A stretch of 64,000 nucleotides of DNA from Agaribacterium haliotis. Lineage in GTDB: Bacteria > Pseudomonadota > Gammaproteobacteria > Pseudomonadales > Cellvibrionaceae. The notes under the pieces are model-generated. The model made no database searches and was not told where the DNA came from. It saw nothing but the letters and a program-made list of their open reading frames with translations. A program made the position numbers and the translations under genes. Of the stretch, positions 19,090 through 28,281 are shown piece by piece; positions within the stretch are counted from its first letter, which is position 1, and the number at the start of each line of letters is the position of its first letter. The stretch lies in the NCBI RefSeq assembly GCF_002312815.1, contig NZ_NKQJ01000005.1:1-64000 (forward strand), read 5' to 3'.

Positions 19090-19100
19090 GCCGCTATAAT
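19090..19100 (+). promoter_or_regulatory. Possible glnS promoter -10 box
   Basis: A perfect TATAAT at 19095-19100 lies about 60 bp before the glnS start, with a GC-rich stretch after it. The -35 region 17 bp upstream is poor, so the call rests mostly on the -10. Confidence 0.35.
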
Positions 19101-19158
19101 ACGCGCTTTCCCGGCTGCGGCAAGGCAGCCTCCGTTATTAGTAAGTAGTGGCCCGTGC

Positions 19159-20817
19159 ATGAGCGAAACTGAAAAGCCTTTGAACTTTCTTGAGCAAATC
19201 ATAAAAAACGATCTTGAAAGCGGCAAAGTCGCCAAAGTGATCACCCGTTTCCCCCCCGAGCCCAATGGCTTTTTACACATCGGCCACGCCAAGAGCATTT
19301 GCTTGAACTTTGGCCTTGCGGAGAGTTTTGGCGGTGAATGTAACCTGCGTTTTGACGATACTAATCCAGCCAAAGAAGAGCTGGCCTATGTTGAGGCGAT
19401 TAAAAAAGATGTTGAGTGGCTCGGGTTTCGCTGGGCAGGCGAAGTGCGCTACGCCTCAAGCTATTTTGATACCTTTTATGAGTGGGCCCAACACCTGATT
19501 AAAGCGGGCAAGGCCTACGTCTGCGATTTAAACCCGGAGCAGGCGCGCGAATACCGCGGCAGCCTGACCGAGCCGGGCAAGCCGAGCCCAACGCGCGAGC
19601 GCAGTGTTGAAGAAAACCTCGATTTGTTTGAGCGCATGAAAAATGGCGAGTTCGACGAGGGCTCAAAAAGTTTGCGCGCCAAAATCGATATGGCCTCGGG
19701 CAACATTAATATGCGCGACCCGGTGCTCTACCGTATTCGCAAACAGGCCCATCATCAAACCGGCGACAAATGGAATATTTACCCGTCGTATGATTTTGCT
19801 CACGGCCAGGAAGATGCGATAGAAGGCATTAGCCACAGCATCTGTACCCTTGAGTTTGCCGATCACAAACCGCTGTACGATTGGTTTATAGAAAACCTAC
19901 CGGTGCCGAGCAAACCAACGCAGTATGAGTTTGGTCGTTTAAACCTGAATTACACCGTTACCTCTAAGCGCAAACTCAAGCAGCTTGTGGATGAAAACAT
20001 AGTTGACGGCTGGGACGACCCGCGCATGCCAACCATCGCCGGCTACCGCCGCCGCGGTTATACGCCGGCGAGTTTGCGCAAATTTTGTGACATGATCGGT
20101 GTGACGCGCTCCGATTCACTTGTGGATGTGGCGATGCTTGAGCACGCCATTCGCGATGACCTGGATAAAAACGCGCCGCGCGCGATGTGTGTTTTGAAGC
20201 CATTAAAAGTGGTGCTGACTAATTACCCGGAAGATAAAACGGAAGCTTTGAGCATCGCAGGTTCACCAAATCGCGACGACCTTGCCGATCGCAGCTTACC
20301 GTTTGGTCGTGAAGTCTTTATCGATGCTGAAGACTTCCGCGAAGAGGCCAATAAAAAATTCAAGCGTTTAGTCATCGGCAAGCGCACGCGCTTGCGCGGT
20401 GCTTATGTGATTGAAGCCGACGAGGCGATTAAAAACGAGGCCGGTGAAATCATCGAAGTTCGCGCTCGTGTTATCGATGATACCGTCGGTAAAGATCCAG
20501 CCGACGGCGTCAAACCTAAAGGTGTTATCCAGTGGGTTGCCGCGCACGAGCACGCCGAATTTGAAGTGCGCCTTTACGATCGTTTATTTAATGTTGAGGC
20601 GCCGGGCGCTGGCGGTAAAGATTTCCTCGACGATATTAACCCCGATAATTTGAGTGTGGTTAACAAGGCACTCGGTGAAGTTGCACTCAAAAATGCCGAA
20701 GTAGGGCAGGGTTATCAGTTTGAGCGCATCGGCTATTTCTGCCGCGACAGCAAAGCAGAAACGTTAGTGTTTAACCAAACCATCGGTTTACGAGACAGTT
20801 TTAATAAAGCCGGCTAA
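19159..20817 (+). CDS. glnS: Glutaminyl-tRNA synthetase
   Basis: Class I synthetase that charges tRNA-Gln. The ATP-binding HIGH motif is at residues 40-43 ([15 protein letters not shown]) and the KMSKS-equivalent is TSKRKL. The C-terminal beta-barrel anticodon-binding region follows. At 552 residues it matches the E. coli enzyme. The ATG gives the usual [15 protein letters not shown] start. It lies 21 bp upstream of cysS on the same strand, so the two are probably co-transcribed. Confidence 0.96.
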   Translation: MSETEKPLNFLEQIIKNDLESGKVAKVITRFPPEPNGFLHIGHAKSICLNFGLAESFGGECNLRFDDTNPAKEELAYVEAIKKDVEWLGFRWAGEVRYASSYFDTFYEWAQHLIKAGKAYVCDLNPEQAREYRGSLTEPGKPSPTRERSVEENLDLFERMKNGEFDEGSKSLRAKIDMASGNINMRDPVLYRIRKQAHHQTGDKWNIYPSYDFAHGQEDAIEGISHSICTLEFADHKPLYDWFIENLPVPSKPTQYEFGRLNLNYTVTSKRKLKQLVDENIVDGWDDPRMPTIAGYRRRGYTPASLRKFCDMIGVTRSDSLVDVAMLEHAIRDDLDKNAPRAMCVLKPLKVVLTNYPEDKTEALSIAGSPNRDDLADRSLPFGREVFIDAEDFREEANKKFKRLVIGKRTRLRGAYVIEADEAIKNEAGEIIEVRARVIDDTVGKDPADGVKPKGVIQWVAAHEHAEFEVRLYDRLFNVEAPGAGGKDFLDDINPDNLSVVNKALGEVALKNAEVGQGYQFERIGYFCRDSKAETLVFNQTIGLRDSFNKAG

Positions 20818-20838
20818 TGCCGACTTAAGTGGAAAACT

Positions 20839-22206
20839 ATGCAGTTTACGATTTACAACACCGCCAAGCGCGAAAAAGAGCCATTTACTCCGTTAAACCC
20901 AGAAAGCGTAAAAATGTACGTCTGTGGGCCGACGGTTTACAACTTGGTGCACATCGGTAACGCCCGTCCGGCTGTGGTTTTTGATGTGCTAAAGCGTGTA
21001 CTCGACACCCTGTATCCAGAGGTTGTTTACGCCCGCAATATCACTGATATTGACGATAAAATCATGAAAGCCGCCGCCGAAAGTGGCCGCAGCATCGATA
21101 GCATCGCCAATGAATATACCGACGCCTACGTTGCCGATATGGCGGCGCTGAATGTGCAGCAGCCAACGCTCGCACCTAAGGCGACCGATCATATCCAGGC
21201 CATGCTCAACATGGTTCAAAAGCTCGTTGATCAGGGCCACGCCTACGCGGCTGAAGGCCATGTGTTATTTGATGTTCGCTCGATGGACGACTACGGCAAA
21301 CTCAGCAACCGCAGCCTTGAAGATATGCTTGAAGGCGCGCGTGTCGAAGTGGCACCGTACAAAAAATACGGCGGCGATTTTGTTTTGTGGAAACCATCAA
21401 GTGAAGAAGAACCCGGCTGGGACAGCCCCTGGGGCCGCGGCCGACCAGGCTGGCACCTTGAGTGCTCGGCGATGATTGCCGAACACTTAGGTGAGAGCAT
21501 CGATATTCACGGCGGCGGTCGCGACCTGATTTTCCCCCACCATGAAAATGAACGTGCGCAGAGCCAGTGTGCTCACGGTGGCAAGCAGTTTGTGCAATAT
21601 TGGATGCACAACGGCTATATCAATATCGATGGCGAAAAGATGTCGAAGTCGCTCGGCAACTTCCGCACCGTTCGCGGCCTGCTCGAGCAATATCACGGCG
21701 AGGTGATTCGCTACGCCTTGTTATCGGCGCACTATCGCTCGGAACTCGATTTTAGTGTTTCACTGCTCGATCAGAGTAAAGCTTCGCTCGATGGTATTTA
21801 TACAGCCCTGCGCGCAAGTGCCGCACTGCCTGCTGTTGAGGTGGATATTAAAACCAGCCCGGCTTACGCTGCTTTGCTCGATGATTTAAACAGTGCGATG
21901 GCCATCAGTGAGTTGCACGCTTTGGCCAAAGAGTTAAATCGCGATGGCGAAAACGCCAAGCCGGAAACGCGCGCGATGTTGCTTGAGCTCGGTAAACTTT
22001 TGGGTTTGTTAACGGTCGATGCAGAGACTTGGTTTAAAGGCGAAGCTTCTGATGAAGACGCTGAGATCAATGCGCTGGTTAAAGAGCGCGATGAAGCCAA
22101 GGCTGCGAAAAACTGGGGCCGCGCGGATGAAATTCGCGATGAGTTAAAAGAGCGCGGAATTATTCTTGAAGACAGTAAAGATGGAGCAAGCTGGCGCAGA
22201 GCATAA
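20839..22206 (+). CDS. cysS: Cysteinyl-tRNA synthetase
   Basis: Class I synthetase that charges tRNA-Cys. [16 protein letters not shown] holds the HIGH-type motif and a zinc-binding Cys. KMSKSLGN is present near residue 269. WHLECSAM and [10 protein letters not shown] supply other zinc ligands. At 455 residues the length is normal. The glnS, cysS order is common in gammaproteobacteria. A palindromic repeat starts 33 bp after the stop. Confidence 0.96.
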   Translation: MQFTIYNTAKREKEPFTPLNPESVKMYVCGPTVYNLVHIGNARPAVVFDVLKRVLDTLYPEVVYARNITDIDDKIMKAAAESGRSIDSIANEYTDAYVADMAALNVQQPTLAPKATDHIQAMLNMVQKLVDQGHAYAAEGHVLFDVRSMDDYGKLSNRSLEDMLEGARVEVAPYKKYGGDFVLWKPSSEEEPGWDSPWGRGRPGWHLECSAMIAEHLGESIDIHGGGRDLIFPHHENERAQSQCAHGGKQFVQYWMHNGYINIDGEKMSKSLGNFRTVRGLLEQYHGEVIRYALLSAHYRSELDFSVSLLDQSKASLDGIYTALRASAALPAVEVDIKTSPAYAALLDDLNSAMAISELHALAKELNRDGENAKPETRAMLLELGKLLGLLTVDAETWFKGEASDEDAEINALVKERDEAKAAKNWGRADEIRDELKERGIILEDSKDGASWRRA

Positions 22207-22238
22207 TTGAGAATTGTCATTGGTTGTGTGCCGTGAAC

Positions 22239-22338
22239 GGTTGCGGCACAGCCTATCGGGAAACGCCGTAAACCCCTCCTTGGGGGCTTGGCAGCCGCAT
22301 CCATGCGGCAGACATTCCCGCTAGGCTATGCCGCAACC
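22239..22338. repeat. Palindromic intergenic repeat A
   Basis: 24-bp arms at 22239-22262 and 22315-22338 (first half GGTTGCGGCACAGCCTATCG) match at 22 of 24 positions. Inside are two small hairpins: CCCC-TCCTT-GGGG and CCGCAT-CC-ATGCGG. The tips read CCTTG and CCATG, the complements of the GGATG-type tips in the other elements. Confidence 0.85.
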
Positions 22339-22515
22339 ATTCTGCGAAGCGCAGCGCCAAGTTCTCATTTATTTGAAATGGGAAAGGCTGCTACATTGGC
22401 CTGGTACCTGTTTATTTGGCTCTATGCCAAATCGAATATCTCAGAGTGGAAGAAAGGGGCTGTTCAGTTCCATTTGTATCAAACGACTAATAGAAGCGCC
22501 TTAGTTAGGCTTGAT

Positions 22516-22609
22516 CCCTGAACAGGTTTGAGCGGGTATCTGCCGCACGGATGCGGCTGTTAAGCGTACAAGGATGTATTTACCGCGCCCCGCGATGGCC
22601 TGTTCAGGG
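22516..22609. repeat. Palindromic intergenic repeat B
   Basis: Perfect 11-bp arms CCCTGAACAGG (22516-22526) and CCTGTTCAGGG (22599-22609). Inside are hairpins GCCGCA-CGGA-TGCGGC (22542-22557) and TACA-AGGA-TGTA (22567-22578). It has the same architecture as element A. Confidence 0.85.
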
Positions 22610-22671
22610 GGCAAGCCGAAAATCTCGCACTTCTCTAAGATTCCAAAACCTGAACGTATGCTATTTGTTGT

Positions 22672-23472
22672 ATGACTAACTACCAGGCCTTAGAGGCAAA
22701 ATTTACTCGTTTACGTGCTAACAAAATTTTCGAAACGTTTGTTATCTCGGTAATTATCTTCTCGGCATTGGTGATCGGGGTGAAAACCTACGATATTCCG
22801 CCGCTGCTTGATACCGCCGTTCGTTTTATGGATTGGGGTATTACCGCGTTTTTCCTTGTTGAAATCACCATTCGTTTTATTGGCGAGCCAAATAAAAAAG
22901 ACTTCTTCAAAAAAGGCTGGAATATCTTTGACACGCTGATTGTGCTTGTCAGCATTATTCCCATCGACAATAGCGATATGGCCGTTATTGGTCGCTTGGT
23001 GCGTATCTTCCGGGTATTGCGTATGGTCAGCATGATTCCGGAGCTGCGCATTTTGTTGAGCTCTTTGCTCAAAGCGCTGCCCCAGCTCGGTTATGTCTGC
23101 CTGATGCTGTTTATTATTTTTTATATCTATGCAGCCGTTGGTTCAACATTCTTTGCCGAGATTAATCCGGTGCTCTGGGGCGACATTGCCATCAGCATGC
23201 TGACTTTGTTCCGGGTGATGACCTTTGAAGACTGGACTGATGTCATGTACGAAACTCAGGCCGTCTATCCGCTTAGCTGGGTGTTTTATTTAAGCTTTAT
23301 TTTCCTAACCGCGTTTGCGTTTCTAAATATGGTGATTGGCATCGTTGTTAATGTGATTGAGCAAGAACACCGCGCCGACGCCGACGATCCACACAACTTG
23401 ATTCGCGAAGACTTAAAGCAAGTGCACGCCGAATTGGCCGAGCTTAAAATTTTGCTGAAAGAAAAAGCCTAA
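22672..23472 (+). CDS. Single-repeat voltage-gated cation channel (BacNav/BacCav type)
   Basis: Inner-membrane channel subunit of the NaChBac family that assembles as a tetramer. S1-S4 form a voltage sensor; the S4 arginines are at 108, 111, 114 and 117 with three-residue spacing. S5 (about 138-158), a pore helix and S6 (about 203-232) follow. The selectivity filter is TFEDWTD (184-190). Sodium channels of this family carry TLESW. The added acids at 187 and 190 resemble variants engineered to favour calcium, so Ca2+ conduction is predicted. The C-terminus is a short coiled coil. At 266 residues the length fits the family. The start gives an intact N-terminal amphipathic helix. Confidence 0.9.
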   Translation: MTNYQALEAKFTRLRANKIFETFVISVIIFSALVIGVKTYDIPPLLDTAVRFMDWGITAFFLVEITIRFIGEPNKKDFFKKGWNIFDTLIVLVSIIPIDNSDMAVIGRLVRIFRVLRMVSMIPELRILLSSLLKALPQLGYVCLMLFIIFYIYAAVGSTFFAEINPVLWGDIAISMLTLFRVMTFEDWTDVMYETQAVYPLSWVFYLSFIFLTAFAFLNMVIGIVVNVIEQEHRADADDPHNLIREDLKQVHAELAELKILLKEKA

Positions 23473-23494
23473 GTGCACCGACTGGCGCGTTTTG

Positions 23495-24550
23495 TTAAAT
23501 GCCGGCATCTTGAATAACTTGCTCGATGCAGCGGCGGCACTGGTTTTCATAACTGCCGCCAAAGATAGTTAGATGATTGAACAGGTGATAAAGCTGGTAC
23601 AGCGCTAAGCGCTGCTGCCAGCCCGGCCTGGATTTTTGTTTAAAATAGCGCCGGTAAAAGGCCTCGCTAAAGCCGCCAAACAGCCTGCACATCGCCAGTT
23701 CAGCTTCGACATCGCCGTAATAACAAGCCGGGTCAAAGATCACCGGGCGGCCGTCGCTAAATGCGGCATTGCCACTCCACAGATCGCCGTGCAATAAGCT
23801 CGCCTCGGGCTGATGTTTTCCAAGCAGAGATTCACAGGCTTGTTTGAGCGGCGCTTCCAGAGGCGCCAAGCTCGCCAGCAAACCGCGCCTATCGGCGAGT
23901 TGCCACTGTGGTAATAGCCGCTGTTGCCACCAGAACTGGGCCCAATTGTCACTCTGGCCATTGAATTGTTGGCCCTGGCCACAATAATTATCCTTTGGCC
24001 AGCCGTAGAGCGTACTTTTATGGCTGTGCAGCTTTAAGATCAGTTCGGCCAATTGCTCTTGCTGAAGCTTCTCACTGTGCTTGTTTAACGCCTTATCGCC
24101 TTGATGAGAGTTGCTTATATGAGAGTTACTTAGGTAAGAGCCATTTAGACAAGCCTCGCTGGTGTCTAACTTGCTCAGCTGCAGATAGTTAAGTACTAAG
24201 ATCGCGCCAGCGTTAAATTCAAGTAAAAACAAAGCTTGAGGGCAGTGGCCGGGAATACACAGGTTAAGTGTTTGCAGGTTGTCGAGTTCGCTCTTAAGTG
24301 GGGCGCTATCGCGCTGGTATTTGGCAAAAAAGCTGCGCGAAGTTGCAGCGGTGGCGGGCTCGCCCGATCTGCCGATAAGGCAGTTTAGTTTGGCGGCTTC
24401 GGCGCTGTCGCCACCAAAGAGCGCCTCAATGCTTTCGATTTTAACGGTGGCACGCACTTGCTTGTTGCTATTAGCGCTTGGCGGATAAGGCAGAGCATCA
24501 CTTAAGTGAGCTTCGATTTGCTGTATGATCTCGGGGCTAAAAACATGCAT
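23495..24550 (-). CDS. Fructosamine kinase family protein
   Basis: Predicted cytoplasmic kinase of the fructosamine/ketosamine-3-kinase family, which phosphorylates sugar adducts on lysines. The brackets of the active site are visible: LLHGDLWSGN (catalytic Asp) and FDPACYYGDVEAELAM (metal-binding Asp). YNQC-type ends are typical. The start is taken at ATG 24550 (MHVFSPEI), with AGGAAGAG upstream; the open frame continues upstream, but that part overlaps the start region of the divergent djlA gene. A short insertion (NGSYL SNSHI SNSHQ) comes from three 15-bp repeats and makes the protein longer than the usual 290 residues. Confidence 0.87.
   Translation of the reverse strand: MHVFSPEIIQQIEAHLSDALPYPPSANSNKQVRATVKIESIEALFGGDSAEAAKLNCLIGRSGEPATAATSRSFFAKYQRDSAPLKSELDNLQTLNLCIPGHCPQALFLLEFNAGAILVLNYLQLSKLDTSEACLNGSYLSNSHISNSHQGDKALNKHSEKLQQEQLAELILKLHSHKSTLYGWPKDNYCGQGQQFNGQSDNWAQFWWQQRLLPQWQLADRRGLLASLAPLEAPLKQACESLLGKHQPEASLLHGDLWSGNAAFSDGRPVIFDPACYYGDVEAELAMCRLFGGFSEAFYRRYFKQKSRPGWQQRLALYQLYHLFNHLTIFGGSYENQCRRCIEQVIQDAGI
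24104..24148 (-). repeat. 15-bp tandem repeat in the fructosamine kinase gene, three units
   Basis: Three units: ATGAGAGTTGCTTAT (24104), ATGAGAGTTACTTAG (24119) and GTAAGAGCCATTTAG (24134). It is in frame and lies in a non-conserved loop between the kinase N-lobe and C-lobe. Confidence 0.8.
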
Positions 24551-24641
24551 GTTGTACGGTCTCTTCCTGAGTACTGACGCATGGTAATTTGAAATGAGCC
24601 AATTTGAAATTGGCGAAGTTGGCTTTTTTCTGGAGCTATTT

Positions 24642-25475
24642 ATGGGCAAAATTATTGGCGCACTGATCGGTTGGTTCACGCTTGGGCCACTTGGTGCGGT
24701 ACTTGGTTTGGTGGCCGGCCACTTTTTTGATATCGGTATGAAAAAAAACCGCGAGGCATTTAGCCCAGAGCAGCGGCAGAAAGTTGAGCACGCATTTTTT
24801 AGTGCGCTGTTCCCAGTATTGGGTTATTTGGCCAAGGCCGATGGCCGGGTCTCTGAAGAAGAGGTCTCAAGCACCGAAGAGCTGATGCAGCGCATGGGCT
24901 TAAACGCCGATCAGCGCAGCGAGGCGATCAAACTTTTTTCCGAAGGTAAACAGGACGATTTTGACCTGCACAGCGCCTTAGCTGAATTTAGTGAAGTCTG
25001 TGCTCGCTACACCGACCTTAAGCGCCAGTACCTGAGCTTTTTGATTCAACTGGCCCTGGCCGATGGCAGCTTGCATGAAAAAGAAACAGCGGTGCTTGAA
25101 CAAGTTGCCGCCGAGCTTGGCTTTTCATCGTTTATCTTTAAACAGCTGATGGCGATGGTGCAGGCCCAAGCCGCGTTTCGCCAACAACAGCAGCAAGGTT
25201 ATCAAGGTGCTCACGGCCATCAACAGCATCAGGCAGGTTCTGGCTTTTTTGGCGCTGCCTCTGAACTCGAGACCGCCTACAAAGCGCTGGGGCTCGAATC
25301 GAACGTCAGTGACGACGAGCTTAAGCGCCGCTATCGCAAGCTGATGAGTGAAAATCATCCCGACAAACTCGCCGGGCAGGGTGTACCGGATGAAGTGGTG
25401 CGCCAGGCCACCGAGCGCTCTCAGGAAATTCAAACAGCCTACGACCTGATTAAAAAGAGCCGAAAAAATAAATGA
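24642..25475 (+). CDS. djlA: DjlA-type membrane-anchored DnaJ co-chaperone
   Basis: Stimulates DnaK; anchored in the inner membrane. A glycine-zipper-like transmembrane segment is at residues 4-28. A TerB-like helical domain (about 40-160) follows, then a Gln/His-rich linker, then a J domain (about 207-277) with the HPD motif in SENHPDKL. ATG 24642 is chosen: GGAG lies eight bases upstream and the protein then starts at the membrane helix, as in E. coli DjlA. A start 16 codons earlier is less likely. The stop overlaps the next start as ATGA. Confidence 0.92.
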   Translation: MGKIIGALIGWFTLGPLGAVLGLVAGHFFDIGMKKNREAFSPEQRQKVEHAFFSALFPVLGYLAKADGRVSEEEVSSTEELMQRMGLNADQRSEAIKLFSEGKQDDFDLHSALAEFSEVCARYTDLKRQYLSFLIQLALADGSLHEKETAVLEQVAAELGFSSFIFKQLMAMVQAQAAFRQQQQQGYQGAHGHQQHQAGSGFFGAASELETAYKALGLESNVSDDELKRRYRKLMSENHPDKLAGQGVPDEVVRQATERSQEIQTAYDLIKKSRKNK

Positions 25476-26338
25476 GCTCTTTAAGCCGTATATTTATTTG
25501 CTTGTTCTTGCTGCTCAGTGCCGATCTGTGGGCCTGGTCGCGCGATGTGCACAAAAACATTGCCGATGCGGCGTTTGTGCGCTTACCGGCCGAGGCGCAA
25601 GCCTATTATTTTAAATTAATGCACTACGCACCCGATGACTCGATGTATTTTTCCGATTTGAGTCCGTGGGTCGATTCGGTGCGCAAACAACCGATTGCTG
25701 AATTGTACGCCAGTTATCAGGCCGAAGTGCCGCTGGCGCTGATGCCCGTCGCGCGCTCCCACAGCACGCGCTGGCACTGGAGCAACGCCAGTGTGTATCG
25801 CCAGCGCGGCGCCGAACAGTGCTCGTTTCGAAATGCCGGCCAGCTTGAAACGGTTTATCCTGCACTTGAAAAAGCCTTACAGGAACCGCTTAGCCCGCAG
25901 GCCGAGCTGCTGACCCTGGCGTTTATGATGCATCTTTTAGAGGATGCCCACCAGCCACTACACACCATGACCATGCTGCGAAAAAACTGCCAAAGTGACC
26001 GCGGTGGCAACGACTTTTGCCTGATAAAACAAGCCGGTTTTTGCAGTATGAACTTACACAGCTACTGGGATTCGGGCCAAAGTGTTGCGAGAAATAAAAC
26101 GTTCTGGAAAAACCTGAACTTAGAGCCGGCCTCAGAACTGCCTTTGCAGATGCAGTTTAATTTAGTGTTAAGCGAAAGCCAGCGCGAAAAAAATAAAGTC
26201 TACAACACCGACGAAAACCGCATGCCGCACCCAAACTACCAAAGCTGGGCCGATACATTTAGCCGCGAACGTTTAACTAAGGCGGTGTCTAGATTAAATG
26301 CGTTATTACTGGCGCATTGGCGGGATAAACATATATAG
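25472..26338 (+). CDS. Secreted S1/P1-type nuclease
   Basis: Zinc-dependent single-strand nuclease and nucleotidase, probably periplasmic. A signal peptide (about 1-19) ends in LWA; the Trp at the mature N-terminus (WSRDVH) is a zinc ligand in this family. HLLEDAHQPLH, DRGGNDF and NLHSYWDSG supply the other His/Asp ligands. At 288 residues the length is typical. The gene is coupled to djlA by an ATGA overlap, although no functional link is known. Confidence 0.9.
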   Translation: MSSLSRIFICLFLLLSADLWAWSRDVHKNIADAAFVRLPAEAQAYYFKLMHYAPDDSMYFSDLSPWVDSVRKQPIAELYASYQAEVPLALMPVARSHSTRWHWSNASVYRQRGAEQCSFRNAGQLETVYPALEKALQEPLSPQAELLTLAFMMHLLEDAHQPLHTMTMLRKNCQSDRGGNDFCLIKQAGFCSMNLHSYWDSGQSVARNKTFWKNLNLEPASELPLQMQFNLVLSESQREKNKVYNTDENRMPHPNYQSWADTFSRERLTKAVSRLNALLLAHWRDKHI

Positions 26339-26375
26339 CCTCATCGTGCCTCAACAAAGAGGCCCAATGAGGCTA
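26336..26375. terminator. Hairpin between convergent nuclease and small secreted protein genes
   Basis: TAGCCTCAT at 26336 pairs with ATGAGGCTA ending at 26375, with an inner TGCCTC / GAGGCC pairing. The T-run after it is short, so strength is uncertain. Confidence 0.6.
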
Positions 26376-26388
26376 TTTAACTAGCTCT

Positions 26389-26808
26389 CTAGCTGCAGTT
26401 TAGATTGGAAGCTGATGCCGCCCGTACTTTATTCCCCTCTGCCATTCCGGGGATTATGTTGCCGTTGTTATCGTAGAGGTGCCAGTGCGCCCAAACCGTG
26501 ATTGACGTTGTTTCAAAGTCGTTGAAAGTCTTACCCGACGGATACTTAAATGATGATAACGCATAATTACTACTAGATTTACCTGAAGTGTTGCTAATGC
26601 TTGTACCGTCAAAGAATCTCCCCCAGACACTCATGGTGTAGTAGTCCGCTTCTCGAACAGGATAACCACCTAAAGATGAGATAACAGGGTCCCAGGATGC
26701 CAAGACAGCTTGACAGTTGGTAGCAGCAACGGCACGTGCATTTTTCATCGCTGCCAGAGTTGATGAAGAGAGCAGTAAAAGTAGAGATATGAGAAATATA
26801 TTTTTCAT
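26389..26808 (-). CDS. Small secreted protein of unknown function
   Basis: I do not recognise a family. It has 139 residues with a clear signal peptide (MKNIFLISLLLLLSSSTLAA). The mature part is rich in Ser, Asn, Thr and Trp, with two Cys (one near the N-terminus, one two residues from the end) that could form a disulphide. Phrases such as TSITVWAHWHLYDNNGN look like beta-strand segments. ATG 26808 is chosen because AAGGAA lies upstream and the signal peptide starts there; an in-frame start six codons earlier is possible. Base use here is more AT-rich than in neighbouring genes. Confidence 0.7.
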   Translation of the reverse strand: MKNIFLISLLLLLSSSTLAAMKNARAVAATNCQAVLASWDPVISSLGGYPVREADYYTMSVWGRFFDGTSISNTSGKSSSNYALSSFKYPSGKTFNDFETTSITVWAHWHLYDNNGNIIPGMAEGNKVRAASASNLNCS

Positions 26809-27141
26809 TACTTGAGTTCCTTTCAAATGTTATTGTTAGACCTGCAATCTCGCAGGACCTGTAGAATAACGATCTATTTAATCCGGATCTACGTTTTCAG
26901 TATTATTTTTTGATGATCAAGATGACAAAAGACTTGGTTTTGATAGCCGTCAATTTCGGTGTCTGTGTTTTCGGTTTGTATCGTCAGTTGAGGTTGATTT
27001 GGATGCGTTTTTCCCTGTTCTTTTAAGTTAGTGCGTGCATTGCTTGTAGTGAAAAGTGGTGGTGTAGTAATTTTTTTATTTTGTCTCAGTGAATTCTCTG
27101 ATGAGACTTTTTGAAGTAATTCCTCTATATATTAGTGACTG
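26809..27141. other. AT-rich intergenic region
   Basis: Divergent gap between the small secreted protein and the SDR gene. A hairpin AGACCTGC-aatct-CGCAGGACCT type occurs near 26838-26862. The rest is AT-rich and presumably holds both promoters. No gene is seen. Confidence 0.5.
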
Positions 27142-27984
27142 ATGAAAGATAGATTTGTATTAATCACAGGCTGTTCAACAGGCATTGGCTATTCGGCGGC
27201 GCTTATATTGCACAAGCGCGGTTATAAAGTGATTGCCACTGTCCGGTCTGACGAAGATGTAACTGCGCTACAGAAAGAAAATATTCCCTACGTATTGAAG
27301 ATGGATCTTCGCGATTCGCAATCCATTGATCAGTGCGTGGCTGAAGTAGGGCGCATCACTGGCAATAAGTTGTTTGCGCTGTTTAATAATGCCGCATACG
27401 GCCAGCCGGGGGCGGTTGAGGATATCAGCCGCGATACCTTGCGCCAGCAGTTCGAAACCAATTTATTTGGCACTCACGAGCTAAGCTGCAAGCTGCTGCC
27501 AATGATGTTGAAAATGGATGATGCTCGTATTGTTCAGAACTCTTCGATCCTTGGATTCCTTCCGATGCCAATGCGAGGTTCTTACGTCGCATCAAAATAT
27601 GCGCTTGAAGGGCTGACATCGACGATGCGTATGGAAATGTCGGATACCAATATTAAGTTCAGCATTATTGAGCCCGGGCCGATCCTAAGTAATTTCCGAG
27701 CCAATGCCTTAAAAGCCCTGCAGGATAATGTTGATTTTGATTCAAGCCGCCATGGCTGGCGCTACGTTGCAGCAATCGGGCGCTTGAGTAAAAAGGGGGC
27801 AACATCGAAGTCGACACTCGGGCCAGAGGCGGTGGTGGATAAGTTAATTCATGCGCTGGAAAGCCGAAGGCCAAAAAATCACTATTACGTTACAACGCCA
27901 ACCTATGTAATGGCCGTGCTGACGCGCATTTTACCCAGCCGATGGATAGATAAAATTTTGCTGAAATACGCAAAAAGCGAATAG
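27142..27984 (+). CDS. Short-chain dehydrogenase, YbbO-like aldehyde reductase
   Basis: Classical SDR with a Rossmann fold. The cofactor motif is TGCSTGIG (residues 9-16); NNAAYG (82-87) is a variant of NNAG. The catalytic Ser (134-135), Tyr148 and Lys152 lie in SSILG and GSYVASK. IEPGPI and TLGPEAVVDK match E. coli YbbO, an NADP-dependent aldehyde reductase, along most of its length. No operon partner. The SDR class is certain; the substrate is not. Confidence 0.88.
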   Translation: MKDRFVLITGCSTGIGYSAALILHKRGYKVIATVRSDEDVTALQKENIPYVLKMDLRDSQSIDQCVAEVGRITGNKLFALFNNAAYGQPGAVEDISRDTLRQQFETNLFGTHELSCKLLPMMLKMDDARIVQNSSILGFLPMPMRGSYVASKYALEGLTSTMRMEMSDTNIKFSIIEPGPILSNFRANALKALQDNVDFDSSRHGWRYVAAIGRLSKKGATSKSTLGPEAVVDKLIHALESRRPKNHYYVTTPTYVMAVLTRILPSRWIDKILLKYAKSE

Positions 27985-28281
27985 TTAGTTTGTCGGATTT
28001 TTCGTTTGCGGTGCTTTGCGTCTGACTCAACTCTTTTTATTTTGTCATCTTTTTGATCTTAAATACGCTTGATTTGCACTTTTTTTAACCGCTGGTCAGA
28101 AAATTTTCGCTTGTAAACGTTGTCAGGTTTTTGCGTGCGCAGGTTCTCGGATATGGGTGTATCGCCTCACTAGTATGCGCGGGTGCTTCAAATTAAGTCT
28201 TTAGTATTGAAGCGCTGACGATAATAGCGAGCAGGGATAGCCACTATTGTCCTGTTTTCTATTTGGACCTGATGCATAACT
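27985..28281. other. Intergenic region before the DUF1592 gene
   Basis: T-rich on the plus strand in its first half. I see no gene, clear terminator or known regulatory element. Confidence 0.4.

Larger units (their letters stand above)
22207..22671. other. Intergenic region with two palindromic repeats
   Basis: Two repeat elements (22239-22338 and 22516-22609) fill much of this gap. Between them is a 180-bp stretch without a supportable gene, although a frame is open across 22288-22521. The channel gene starts about 60 bp after the second element. Confidence 0.7.

Noticed and set aside
22288..22521. 77-codon frame between cysS and the channel gene
   Set aside because: Overlaps palindromic repeats A and B and has no family features.
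24594..24641. Upstream start for djlA at 24594
   Set aside because: Adds 16 residues before the membrane anchor; the ATG at 24642 has a good ribosome site.
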